64,000 bases of DNA from RGIG3009 sp045590855. Lineage in GTDB: Bacteria; Bacillota; Clostridia; Oscillospirales; Acutalibacteraceae. The translations under genes were made by a program, and so were the position numbers. A model generated the notes under the pieces. The model searched no databases and was not told the origin of the DNA. It saw only the letters and a program-made list of their open reading frames with translations. The DNA lies in assembly GCA_045590855.1 (NCBI GenBank), contig JAZNRV010000077.1, forward strand, positions 12,539 through 76,538, given 5' to 3'. Each line of letters opens with the position of its first letter. Positions within the stretch are counted from its first letter, which is position 1. Positions 18,042-27,421 of this stretch are shown piece after piece.

Positions 18042-18641
18042 TTATTTTCCTCCCAATCGTTTTTCTAACAGCACACGGAATTGCCGCAATGCTTGGCCGC
18101 GATGGCTGATAGCATCTTTTTCGGCAGGGGTGAGTTCGGCTGTTGTTTTTTCGCCCACCAAAAACAACGGGTCATACCCAAAACCGTTGGTGCCGCGTTC
18201 TTCGTATCCGATACGCCCGTGAACGGTGCCTTCGGCGGTAATGGGGGCACTCCCGTCCGGGAAAACGCAACAGACGGCACACACAAATTGTGCATTACGT
18301 TTTTCAAACGGGACGTCTTTCAACGCATCCAACAATTTGTCGTTACAGTCTTTGTCTGTTCCATTTGGACCGGCATACCGTGCCGAGTAAATACCCGGTG
18401 CGCCGTCGAGCGCATCTACCGTCAAACCGGAATCATCCGCAATGGCGGGCAAGCCTGTCACTGCACAGGCGGATGCGGCTTTTAAATAGGCATTTTCGGC
18501 AAACGTGGTACCCGTTTCTTCCACTTCCGGTAAGGAAATGCCCAAATCTTTATCGGTCACCGCTTCAATACCGAGCGGTTCCAAAATACGGGATAATTCG
18601 GCTAATTTATGTGCATTATGCGTCGCAATGATATATTGCAT
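18042..18641 (-). CDS. rdgB: dITP/XTP pyrophosphatase (RdgB/HAM1)
   Basis: 199 residues from the ATG within reach of GGAGAG. The N-terminal ATHNAHKLAEL nucleotide-binding motif, DDSGLTVDAL and the C-terminal SHRGQAL are all present. It removes inosine and xanthosine triphosphates from the nucleotide pool. Translation begins seven bases past the ftsY stop and ends one base before yhbY. Confidence 0.95.
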   Translation of the reverse strand: MQYIIATHNAHKLAELSRILEPLGIEAVTDKDLGISLPEVEETGTTFAENAYLKAASACAVTGLPAIADDSGLTVDALDGAPGIYSARYAGPNGTDKDCNDKLLDALKDVPFEKRNAQFVCAVCCVFPDGSAPITAEGTVHGRIGYEERGTNGFGYDPLFLVGEKTTAELTPAEKDAISHRGQALRQFRVLLEKRLGGK

Positions 18642-18648
18642 TTTGTTT

Positions 18649-19557
18649 TCACTCTCCAAACAAGGCTTCGGCAAAAGTGGCGGCATCAAAGGGTTGCAAA
18701 TCGTCAATCCCCTCGCCTACCCCAATGTATTTGACCGGTACGTTGAGTTCTTCGCGCACGGTGAGTACCACACCGCCGCGTGCCGTACCATCCAATTTCG
18801 TCAGTACAATGCCGGTGATACCCGCGGCTTGCAAAAATTCCCGTGCTTGATTCACGGCATTTTGTCCGGTGGTGGCATCCAACACCAACAACACTTCGCA
18901 CGAGGCATTTGGCAATTCGCGGTCGATAACACGGCGAATTTTTGCCAGTTCTTCCATTAAATTTTTCTTGTTATGCAAACGCCCGGCGGTGTCGCAAATG
19001 ACAACATCCATATTTCTTGCCTTGGCGGCAGAAAGAGCATCAAACACCACGGCGGCAGGGTCAGCATTGGCCGTGTGTTTCACCAAGTCAACATCGGCGC
19101 GCCCAGCCCAAACTTCCAACTGCTCAATGGCGGCGGCACGAAACGTATCGGCGGCACCAAGCAACACTTTTTTGCCTTCGGCTTTCAGCCCGGCTGCCAG
19201 TTTGCCGATGGTGGTGGTTTTTCCCACACCATTAACACCGATGACCAACACCACCGATGGTGTGGTATCCAAGTGCAACGAGGCATCACCGCTTAACATA
19301 TCTTCTACGATTTCGCGTAACATGCCGCGAACGGCGGCAGGGTCGGTTTCACCCCGCTCTTTGACCAGTGTACGCAATTTTTCGCACAAAGCGTCGGCGG
19401 TGGCAACGCCGACATCTGCTGTTATGAGTATTTCTTGCAGTTCTTCGAACAATTCTTCATCAATTTTGGTAAAGGCGCGCAACATACCGTTGACGGTGCC
19501 CATCAAAGAGTCCCGTGTTTTGCGCAATCCGTTACTGATTTTGCTGAAAAAACCCAT
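18649..19557 (-). CDS. ftsY: Signal recognition particle receptor FtsY
   Basis: 302 residues: a short N-terminal helical region without the long acidic A domain, then the NG GTPase with GVNGVGKTTTIGKLA (P-loop), DTFRAAA, DTAGRLH and TKLDGTARGG. It receives SRP-ribosome complexes at the membrane. It is the gene immediately downstream of smc, a common Firmicute arrangement. Confidence 0.96.
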   Translation of the reverse strand: MGFFSKISNGLRKTRDSLMGTVNGMLRAFTKIDEELFEELQEILITADVGVATADALCEKLRTLVKERGETDPAAVRGMLREIVEDMLSGDASLHLDTTPSVVLVIGVNGVGKTTTIGKLAAGLKAEGKKVLLGAADTFRAAAIEQLEVWAGRADVDLVKHTANADPAAVVFDALSAAKARNMDVVICDTAGRLHNKKNLMEELAKIRRVIDRELPNASCEVLLVLDATTGQNAVNQAREFLQAAGITGIVLTKLDGTARGGVVLTVREELNVPVKYIGVGEGIDDLQPFDAATFAEALFGE

Positions 19558-19570
19558 GGTTTATCCTTTC

Positions 19571-22500
19571 TTATTGCGCGTTGCCCGAAATGCCGAGTTT
19601 GGCTTCCACTTCGCTGACGCGCAGTTCTAACAATTTTGAAATACCTTGTTCTTGCATGGTAACACCATACAAAATATCGGCTTCTTCCATTGTACCGCGA
19701 CGATGCGTGATAACAATAAATTGCGTATTGCGACACATGCGGCGCAAATATTGTGCATAGCGGTCCACGTTGACATCGTCAAGTGCGGCTTCCACTTCGT
19801 CCAACACGCAAAACGGTGAGGGTGTCACTTTTAAGATGGCAAATAACAACGCGGTTGCTACCAACGACTTTTCACCACCCGACAAGGCATCCATGTTAAG
19901 AATAACTTTTCCGGGCGGTTGTGCATGCATTTCGATGCCCGAATGCAGAATGTCGTTCGGGTCGGTCAACACTAGTTCGGCGTTACCGCCACCAAACAAA
20001 TCGCGGAACACTTCGCCGAAATGTTCATTGATTTGGCGGAAACGTTCTAAGAACATGTCTTTCATTTGCGCGGTAAGGTCACCGATGAGTTTGAGTAATT
20101 CCTCACGCGAGACTTCCACATCGTGCACTTGTTCGCTCAAAAATTCATAGCGTTCGCTGACTTCTTTGTATTCTTCAATGGCGTCTACGTTGACACTGCC
20201 GAGCGCACGGATTTTATTTTTGAGTTCTGCCAAGCGACGGGTGGCTTCTGCCATGTTTTCAATCGGTGCGGCGTAGTTCTCCGCCTCACTGCGCGTCAGT
20301 TCATATTCCTCATACAAGCGATTGAGAATGGTTTCGGTTTCTTTTTGGGCGGCGGCACATTTTTCTTCCAAACGAGCGGCTTCGCGACCCGCAAGTTCAC
20401 GTTCGTCTGCTTTTTCACGGCTGGTTTGGCGCCATGCCGTTTGTTGTGCTTCGCCTTGCATACGTTTTGCTGCCAAAGCGGTGATTTGCTCGCCCGCTTC
20501 TTTGGCCAAACGGCGCATTTCAGCTGCTTGAAGTGCAAGCAACTCGGCTTGTTCTTCGTATTCTTTGTTGCGTACCAACAATTGTTCGATTTGTTGTTCG
20601 GTGGCACTGCGAATACCCGTTTGGTCCGCTTGACGACTACGTAATTCTTGAATGGCTTCGCGGATACCTTCGATTTCTTTTTCCAGCGCGACAACCGCCA
20701 ATTTTTGGTCGGCAATGCGCGCGGAAAGTGCTTCGCGCTCCTCGGTGATTTTTTGACGTCCGCCGCCAAGAGAGGTGACTTCCGTTTCCAATTCTTCCTT
20801 GCGCACACCCACGGTTTGCGATTGTGCAGCAGATTTTTCAATGGTTTCACGATGTTCTGCCGAACGACGGTTAAGTTCGGTAATTTCGCGGGTGCATTCT
20901 TCCACAGCGGCGGTCAAAGTCGCCGCTACTTCGGTCAAGCGATGACATTCACCTTCCACGCGGATTTTATCTTCCGTGGCGGTGGAAAGTTCCCCTTGCG
21001 CACCCGAAAGTTGTGCACTGACGGCCGATACTTCTTCTTGCAAAGTTTTAAGAGCCTCTTGCGCTTTTTCTGCCTTTTCGGCAAGCGATGCTTTTTCGGC
21101 TTGCAGGCGTTCGATTTCGCTGCGGCGAGAAAGCAAGCCCGCACCTTTGACATGGGAGCCACCTGTCAGCGAACCACCGGCATTGACCACTTGTCCGTCC
21201 AAAGTGACGATGCGGAAACGATAACCGTATTTGCGGGCAATCACCACGGCGTAATCCAAATCCTCTGCCACGGCAATACGACCAAGCAAACTGCGTGCAA
21301 TTTGCTCGTATTGGCTGTCAACCGTAACAAGTGAGGATGCAATACCTACAAATCCGTTTTCGTTTTCCAAGCCTTTTTCGGTAAGCAAGGTGCCTTTGGT
21401 GGTTTGAATCGGCAAGAAGGTGGCGCGACCGCCGTTGGTCTTTTTCAAAAATTCAATGCCGCGTTTAGCATCTTCTTCGCGGTCGCACACAATGTTTTGT
21501 GCAGCACCGCCCAAAGCGGTTTCAATTGCCAAGGCATAGGTGCCTTCGGCATGAATGAGGCGGGAAACAGGCCCGTGAATACCGCGCAATTCACCGCGTT
21601 CGGATTGTTTGACCACGCTTTTGACGCTTTGCGAAAAGCCTTCCAGATTGCGTTCCATTTCTTCTAACAAACGGATGCGGTGTTGTTTTTCTTCTACGTC
21701 TAACAACAAACGGTCGGCCTCGTGGCGAGCGGTTTCGAGTTTTGCAGTGCGGGATGCATGGCGCATTTCAAAACCGCGTACGGCGTTTTGCAGTTCTTCG
21801 GTTTTTTCGCTCAAAGCGCGCAAATCTTCCTCGCAAGCTTGCTTTTCGCGCACGGTTTCTTCACGCTGGGCAGTGCGCGCCGCCAACGTTTCGGTCACTT
21901 GTGAAAGGCGCAACGTGATTTCGGCAAGCGAGGATTCGGCAGTAACCGATTGCACGCGCAAATCGGAAAGTTCGGCCACACACTCGGCAATTTGGTTGTT
22001 AAGTTCTTCAATCTTACCCGAAACTTCTTCGTTGTTTCGTTGCAAAGTTGCCCATTCTTCTGCCAAATCCAACTGCAACCGTTGGCATTCGGCAATAGCT
22101 TGTTGTTTTTGCTCGATTTCCTCGTTACGAGTGGCAATGGTTTCTTCCAAACGCAAGGTGCCTTGTTCGGCTTCTTGCAATTCACCGCGCAAACGGGCAA
22201 TGTTTTCTTCATTATGGCTTTTGTCGTTGCGCAACAAATCGGCATTACCGAGCAAACGCACGGCTTCTTCTTCTTTGCTGCCTACTTCGGTGCGTAATTG
22301 TTCCATTTGGGCAGACAATGCTCTACCCTCTTCGGCAGATTGCTCCAATTGTTGCTCGATGGTATCAATGGCAGCACCTGCGGCATCGTATTGCGTGCGC
22401 GCAAGTTCCAATTTGCTGTCGAGTTCCCGCAATATTTCGCGGGAGCGTTCCATGGTGTTGAGCCATACACCGATTTCCAAACCTTTTTTTTCGGAAGCAT

Positions 22501-23152
22501 ATTCCAAATATTTTTTGGCTTTTTCGGATTGTTGTTTGAGCGGTCCGACGCGTTCTTCAAGTTCTTGCAAAATATCACGCAAGCGCAACAAATTTTCTTC
22601 TGCCGAACGCAAACGACGCTCCGCTTCGTTTTTGCGGTAACGATATTTCGCAATGCCCGCCGCTTCTTCAAAAATTTCGCGGCGTTCATCGGATTTTGAC
22701 GAAACAATTTCTTCAATACGGCCTTGCCCGATGATGGAATAGCCATCACGGCCCAAACCCGTATCCATAAACAATAATTGGATATCTTTTAAGCGAACGG
22801 TAGCGTTATTGAGCAAATATTCACTTTCGCCCGAGCGATAATACCGACGTGTCACCTTGACGTCGTCGGCATCGAACATAAGCCAACGCTCGGAATTGTC
22901 AATCACCAACGACACTTCGGCATACCCCACCGATTTGCGCTTGGACGTTCCGTTAAAAATAACGTCTTCCATTTTGGAACCACGCAAGGTTTTGCTGGAT
23001 TGTTCACCCAGCACCCAACGCACGGCGTCACTGATGTTGGATTTTCCGCTTCCGTTTGGTCCGACAACCGCGGTGATGCCGCTGCCGAAAGAAAGCACCG
23101 TTTTGTCCGGAAACGATTTAAAGCCTTGTATTTCGAGTGATTTCAGAACCAT
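19571..23152 (-). CDS. smc: Chromosome segregation protein SMC
   Basis: 1193 residues from the ATG (MVLKSLEIQGFKSF) behind GGGGGAAG. Walker A is GPNGSGKSN. Two long coiled coils flank a hinge at about residues 515-680 (GPVSRLI, GRATFLP, GGSLTGGS). The C-terminal signature LSGGEKSLVA and Walker B PFCVLDEVEAALDD complete the ATPase head. It organises and segregates the chromosome with ScpA/ScpB, which are not in this window. Confidence 0.97.
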   Translation of the reverse strand: MVLKSLEIQGFKSFPDKTVLSFGSGITAVVGPNGSGKSNISDAVRWVLGEQSSKTLRGSKMEDVIFNGTSKRKSVGYAEVSLVIDNSERWLMFDADDVKVTRRYYRSGESEYLLNNATVRLKDIQLLFMDTGLGRDGYSIIGQGRIEEIVSSKSDERREIFEEAAGIAKYRYRKNEAERRLRSAEENLLRLRDILQELEERVGPLKQQSEKAKKYLEYASEKKGLEIGVWLNTMERSREILRELDSKLELARTQYDAAGAAIDTIEQQLEQSAEEGRALSAQMEQLRTEVGSKEEEAVRLLGNADLLRNDKSHNEENIARLRGELQEAEQGTLRLEETIATRNEEIEQKQQAIAECQRLQLDLAEEWATLQRNNEEVSGKIEELNNQIAECVAELSDLRVQSVTAESSLAEITLRLSQVTETLAARTAQREETVREKQACEEDLRALSEKTEELQNAVRGFEMRHASRTAKLETARHEADRLLLDVEEKQHRIRLLEEMERNLEGFSQSVKSVVKQSERGELRGIHGPVSRLIHAEGTYALAIETALGGAAQNIVCDREEDAKRGIEFLKKTNGGRATFLPIQTTKGTLLTEKGLENENGFVGIASSLVTVDSQYEQIARSLLGRIAVAEDLDYAVVIARKYGYRFRIVTLDGQVVNAGGSLTGGSHVKGAGLLSRRSEIERLQAEKASLAEKAEKAQEALKTLQEEVSAVSAQLSGAQGELSTATEDKIRVEGECHRLTEVAATLTAAVEECTREITELNRRSAEHRETIEKSAAQSQTVGVRKEELETEVTSLGGGRQKITEEREALSARIADQKLAVVALEKEIEGIREAIQELRSRQADQTGIRSATEQQIEQLLVRNKEYEEQAELLALQAAEMRRLAKEAGEQITALAAKRMQGEAQQTAWRQTSREKADERELAGREAARLEEKCAAAQKETETILNRLYEEYELTRSEAENYAAPIENMAEATRRLAELKNKIRALGSVNVDAIEEYKEVSERYEFLSEQVHDVEVSREELLKLIGDLTAQMKDMFLERFRQINEHFGEVFRDLFGGGNAELVLTDPNDILHSGIEMHAQPPGKVILNMDALSGGEKSLVATALLFAILKVTPSPFCVLDEVEAALDDVNVDRYAQYLRRMCRNTQFIVITHRRGTMEEADILYGVTMQEQGISKLLELRVSEVEAKLGISGNAQ

Positions 23153-23156
23153 GTTC

Positions 23157-24164
23157 TCACTTCCCCCAAATAATCTGCCTTGGCAAAACATTTTCGTCTG
23201 CCGCTATGGTTACCGCATACCCTGCTTTGGCAAAGGCGCGGATGTTTTCTTTTTTATGTCCCACCATTTTGGAAAGGGCGGTGGGATGTACCCGCAGTAC
23301 CGCAGAAGATTCTTTTTTCTCTTGCAACAAGGCAAGAGCTTTGTCACGATATATTCTGCCCTCGCACAGTTCCCGAAATGCCGGATGGAAAGGCCCGGCC
23401 AGGCAGTGCCCCGCCATTTCTTCTTCGGCATGTAAACCCATGCGAATTACCGGAATGTGCTGCTCCTCTTCAAAAAACACCAGCAATCGCGCACACAATG
23501 CTACCGCTTGTTCCAACGTTTGCGGTACGTAGTTTCCTTGCCGATATTCGACACCGAGCGGCGTGCCGTCAATTACCAAGGTGGGATACACGCGCACTTC
23601 ATCGGGGCGTAATGCCGCCAAGGCTTGTGCTGTTTGTTTGTCGGTTTCGTCGGTAGAATCGGGCAAACCCGTCATCATTTGTAATCCGAGCGACATCCCC
23701 GCCTGTTTTATCAGCGCGGCGGACTTGCGCACGTGCTCGGCGGTATGTCCCCGTCCGCAGCGTGCAAGAACCCTGTCGTTCATGCTTTGGGCACCCAATT
23801 CCACGGTGGTCACACCGTAGCTTTTGAGAACTTGCAATATTTCCTCGTCCACCGCATCGGGACGCGTGGATACGCGAATACCGAAAAAAACCCCGCTTTT
23901 AACAAACGGCGAAGCCGCTTGCAATAACGCTTCCATATCGCTACGCGGGATAGCGGTAAAACTACCGCCGAAAAAAGCAATTTCTGCTTTTGCGTCGGGT
24001 GGCAACGTTTTGATTGCCGTTTGACACGCTGTTTGGATATCCAACGCGGACGGCATTTGTGCCGTTCCCGCTATGTGCCGCTGATTACAAAAAACACATT
24101 GATGAGGACACCCCGCATGCGGTACAAACAACGCAACATTATAATGCCTTTTTTTAGTCATCAT
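23157..24164 (-). CDS. Radical SAM protein (Elp3-like N-terminal type)
   Basis: 335 residues. The cluster-binding motif near the N-terminus is CPHQCVFC (Cys-x3-Cys-x2-Cys), with the strand FFGGSFTA after it. The core resembles the radical SAM half of Elp3/COG1243, but there is no acetyltransferase domain. It overlaps the end of rnc by 11 bases and precedes smc, a conserved but functionally uncharacterised position in Clostridia. The substrate is unknown; tRNA modification is only a guess. Confidence 0.8.
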   Translation of the reverse strand: MMTKKRHYNVALFVPHAGCPHQCVFCNQRHIAGTAQMPSALDIQTACQTAIKTLPPDAKAEIAFFGGSFTAIPRSDMEALLQAASPFVKSGVFFGIRVSTRPDAVDEEILQVLKSYGVTTVELGAQSMNDRVLARCGRGHTAEHVRKSAALIKQAGMSLGLQMMTGLPDSTDETDKQTAQALAALRPDEVRVYPTLVIDGTPLGVEYRQGNYVPQTLEQAVALCARLLVFFEEEQHIPVIRMGLHAEEEMAGHCLAGPFHPAFRELCEGRIYRDKALALLQEKKESSAVLRVHPTALSKMVGHKKENIRAFAKAGYAVTIAADENVLPRQIIWGK

Positions 24165-24843
24165 AGCCCATCAATTTGAGTGCTTCACGCGCGGCTTGTT
24201 GCTCGGCTTCTTTTTTGCTTTTTCCTTTGCCCGAACCAATGACGTTGGAATTTAAATGTACTTCCACATAAAATTGTTTGTTGTGGTCGGGACCACATTC
24301 TCCTTTGAGTTCGTATTCCAACTGTTCTTCGGGATTTTGCTGAACAATTTCTTGTAACTGCGTTTTGTAATCCCGAAAATGCGGTTTGCGTTGGTTGGAG
24401 AGTTCTTCTTTGATAAACGGTAAAATAAACGCTTCAGCTTGCTTTAAGCCACCATCCAAGTACAAAGCCGCAATCACTGCTTCAAACGCATCTGCCAGCA
24501 GCGAGGCACGTTGTGCGCCACCGCCGCGCTGTTCGCCTTTGCCCAAGAGCAAATAGTCACCGAGATTGATTTTTTTAGCGTACGAACTAAGAGCTTTTTC
24601 ACACACAAGCGAGGCACGCAAGCGTGTAAGTTCGCCTTCTTTTCCGGTTTCGTGCTCAAACAAATACCCGGCGGTAACAAACCCCAGCACCGAATCGCCC
24701 AAAAATTCCAAACGCTCGTTACTGTTTAGTTTACGATTACCTTCGTTTGCATACGAGGAATGCGTCAAGGCGGTTTCGAGCAAAGAGGGCTTTTGGAACG
24801 TATAGCCCAAAACTTTCATCATCTGTTTGGTTGTTTCTTGCAT
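24154..24843 (-). CDS. rnc: Ribonuclease III
   Basis: 229 residues. The catalytic RNase III signature NERLEFLGDSVLGF is near residue 40, with a second acidic motif DAFEAVIAALYLDGG near 115. A C-terminal dsRNA-binding domain ends in GKGKSKKEAEQQAAREAL. It processes rRNA and other double-stranded RNA. It lies between the ACP-like gene and the radical SAM gene. Confidence 0.96.
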   Translation of the reverse strand: MQETTKQMMKVLGYTFQKPSLLETALTHSSYANEGNRKLNSNERLEFLGDSVLGFVTAGYLFEHETGKEGELTRLRASLVCEKALSSYAKKINLGDYLLLGKGEQRGGGAQRASLLADAFEAVIAALYLDGGLKQAEAFILPFIKEELSNQRKPHFRDYKTQLQEIVQQNPEEQLEYELKGECGPDHNKQFYVEVHLNSNVIGSGKGKSKKEAEQQAAREALKLMGYDD

Positions 24844-24870
24844 TGTTTGTCACCTCACTCGTTTTCTTGC

Positions 24871-25089
24871 TTAATCTTCAAAAGAAGCCACAATATCTTC
24901 CACAAACTCCCACGCGGCAACCGTTTCGGGGGAAAGGGCCGTACCATATTGTTCGCCGAGTAAGAACGCAATTTCTTCACAGTCGCGGGGATATAAATTG
25001 AGTTCATCCAACGAGGTTGCCAACGAGATATCTTCCTCGTCACAACCGAATCGGTCAATCAGCAGTTGTTTGAGTTGCTGCAACACCAT
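24871..25089 (-). CDS. Acyl-carrier-protein-like protein without the phosphopantetheine serine
   Basis: 72 residues from an ATG (an in-frame GTG three codons earlier is the alternative, 75 residues). Length, acidity, helix pattern and position between plsX and rnc match AcpP. However, the DSL motif that carries the 4'-phosphopantetheine arm is replaced by YPR (Pro34 at the serine position). It therefore should not carry acyl chains. It begins inside the 3' end of plsX (35-base overlap), suggesting translational coupling. It may be a relic or a regulatory ACP-fold protein; a functional AcpP must be encoded elsewhere. Confidence 0.65.
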   Translation of the reverse strand: MVLQQLKQLLIDRFGCDEEDISLATSLDELNLYPRDCEEIAFLLGEQYGTALSPETVAAWEFVEDIVASFED

Positions 25090-26104
25090 CTGCTGCACAA
25101 TCTCCCTTCGTACTTTCGTTGCTTATTTCCTGCGTGATTTTATCAATCACACCCGTGCGGGCAAATTCAGCCGCTACGCGCACGGCGTTTTGAATGGCCA
25201 AAGCCTTGGAATTGCCATGCGCTTTAATTACCGGACGAGCCACACCAAGAAGCGGTGCACCGCCCGTTTCGGCAGTGGATAATTTCTTTTTAAGAGCCGC
25301 CAAATGCGGTTTGATAAGTAACGCGCCAATTTTGGTAAGTAAGTTGGTTAGGAATATACTTTTAACATAACCGAGTAACATATCGACGGTACCTTCCAAG
25401 GTTTTGAGCAACACATTGCCGGAAAAACCGTCTGCCACAATAACATCGGCCGCGCCGGACGGTACGTCACGGGCTTCGACGTTTCCGATGAAATTAAGAG
25501 AACTGTTTTTAAGCAATTCGTGTGTGGCTTGTTGCAGTTCGCCGCCCTTATGTTCTTCAGTGCCGACGTTGAGAAGTCCCACCGTTGCCGATTCACCGTT
25601 TTTCATAACATCGGACATGTACAAACTGCCCATCTGCGCAAATTGCAACAACATTTCGGGACGACAATCCGCGTTAGCACCTGAATCGAGCAACATATAC
25701 GGTCCGTTATCCGACGGTAACACCGCCGCCAATGCCGCACGCGAAACCCCTTTGATACGTTTGACCAAGAAAGTAGCACCCATCAACAAAGCACCGGTAC
25801 TGCCCGCCGAAACAAAAGCATCTCCGCCGCCTTCTGCCAACAAACGCAACCCCACCGCCATGGTACATTCTTTGTGTTCGCGTAAAATGGTTTTGGGTTG
25901 TTCGTTCATGCCGATAACATCGGTGGCATGAACAATTTCGATATGTTCCAGCGACAAGGCTTGTTCGGCGGCTATTGTTTTGATTTCTTCCTCGTTACCA
26001 ACCAAAACAACGTCTACACCATAGGCATCGCGTGCTTGCACCGCGCCTTTAATAACTTCTAACGGGGCATAGTCGCCGCCGTAAGCATCGATAATGATTT
26101 TCAT
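25055..26104 (-). CDS. plsX: Phosphate acyltransferase PlsX
   Basis: 349 residues beginning MKIIIDAYGGDYAP with GAGGAGG upstream. Family landmarks SAGSTGALLMGAT and VADGFSGNVLLKT are present. It converts acyl-ACP to acyl-phosphate, the first step of phospholipid synthesis in Firmicutes. The C-terminal 12 or so residues overlap the ACP-like gene. Confidence 0.95.
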   Translation of the reverse strand: MKIIIDAYGGDYAPLEVIKGAVQARDAYGVDVVLVGNEEEIKTIAAEQALSLEHIEIVHATDVIGMNEQPKTILREHKECTMAVGLRLLAEGGGDAFVSAGSTGALLMGATFLVKRIKGVSRAALAAVLPSDNGPYMLLDSGANADCRPEMLLQFAQMGSLYMSDVMKNGESATVGLLNVGTEEHKGGELQQATHELLKNSSLNFIGNVEARDVPSGAADVIVADGFSGNVLLKTLEGTVDMLLGYVKSIFLTNLLTKIGALLIKPHLAALKKKLSTAETGGAPLLGVARPVIKAHGNSKALAIQNAVRVAAEFARTGVIDKITQEISNESTKGDCAADGVAATQTTAD

Positions 26105-26116
26105 ATTGTTTCCTCC

Positions 26117-27421
26117 TCAAATGTAGAGTGACAATGCGGCCAAAGCACGTTCTGACAACGCTGCATAGCGTTCTTTTTTATCGCGAATGTGGTTTTCCAA
26201 GGGCGGTAACACACCAAAGTTGGCTCCCATAGGTTGAAAGTCCGTCACGGTAGTGTCACACACATGGTGTGCCAACGCACCCATCATGGTCGTTGGCGGT
26301 AATATGAGCGGCGGCTGCGCGCGCAAAGCGCGTACCGCATTTTTGCCCGCTAAAATACCGCTGCTTGCCGATTCCATATACCCTTCCACACCGGTGATTT
26401 GCCCCGCAAAGAACAAATGCGGTGCCGTTTTCACTGCAAAAGTAGGTGCAAGTATGTTCGGGGAATTCAAAAACGTGTTACGGTGCATCACACCATACCG
26501 CATAAATTCTGCGTTGTGCAATGCCGGTATCATGGAAAACACACGTTTTTGTTCGTGAAATTTGAGGTTTGTTTGGAATCCCACCAAGTTGTACAATGTA
26601 CCTGCCGCATTTTCAGCACGTAATTGCAACACGGCCCACGGACGGTGTCCTGTACGCGGGTCACGCAGTCCCACGGGTTTCATGGGGCCGAAGCGAATAG
26701 AATCTGCACCACGGCGCGCCAAAATTTCAATCGGCATACAACCCTCGTATACCGGCGGAACATCAAAGCCGTGTAACAAAGCAAGTTCTGCTGTGGTTAG
26801 CGCCGCGTGAAAAGCCTCGTATTCTTCTTTGTTCATCGGGCAGTTGATATAGTCGCCTTGTCCGCTTTCTTCCCGACCGTAGCGAGAAGCACGAAACGAG
26901 AGAGCGGGGTCAATGCTTTCTGCCGTGACAATCGGTGCCGCTGCATCGTAAAAACTCAACGCATCGCCAAACCGAGCAATAATATCGTTTGCCAAAGCAT
27001 CCGCCGTCAGCGGTCCGGTAGCCACCACCGTTACACCGTCTTGCGGCAACGTGGTAACTTCCTTTTCCACCACCGTAATCAAGGGATGACTGCGAATTTT
27101 TTCGGTTACTTGTTTGGAAAAATCATCGCGGTCTACTGCCAAGGCGCCACCGGCGGGTACCGCACAACTGCGGGCGGTTGACACACACAGCGAACCGAGA
27201 CGCGCCATTTCTTCTTTTAGTAACCCTGCGGCACTTTCGAGCCGCGCGGCTTTGAGAGAGTTGGAGCAAACAAGTTCTGCCAACAGCGGGCTGTGATGAG
27301 CCGGTGTGTAACGATGCGGCTTCATTTCCACCAAGGTAACTTCTACCCCTTCGTTAGCTGCCGCCCATGCCGCTTCGCAGCCGGCCAATCCGCCGCCGAT
27401 TACCGTGATATGCTCACTCAT
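26117..27421 (-). CDS. trmFO: Folate- and FAD-dependent tRNA (uracil-5-)-methyltransferase TrmFO
   Basis: 434 residues. The N-terminal dinucleotide fold GGGLAGCEAAWAAA and the Cys-containing CPMNKEEYEAF and FAGQITGVEGYMESAS motifs define TrmFO, which makes m5U54 in tRNA using methylene-tetrahydrofolate. It overlaps the 3' end of topA by eight bases, the usual topA-trmFO pairing in Firmicutes. Confidence 0.96.
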   Translation of the reverse strand: MSEHITVIGGGLAGCEAAWAAANEGVEVTLVEMKPHRYTPAHHSPLLAELVCSNSLKAARLESAAGLLKEEMARLGSLCVSTARSCAVPAGGALAVDRDDFSKQVTEKIRSHPLITVVEKEVTTLPQDGVTVVATGPLTADALANDIIARFGDALSFYDAAAPIVTAESIDPALSFRASRYGREESGQGDYINCPMNKEEYEAFHAALTTAELALLHGFDVPPVYEGCMPIEILARRGADSIRFGPMKPVGLRDPRTGHRPWAVLQLRAENAAGTLYNLVGFQTNLKFHEQKRVFSMIPALHNAEFMRYGVMHRNTFLNSPNILAPTFAVKTAPHLFFAGQITGVEGYMESASSGILAGKNAVRALRAQPPLILPPTTMMGALAHHVCDTTVTDFQPMGANFGVLPPLENHIRDKKERYAALSERALAALSLYI

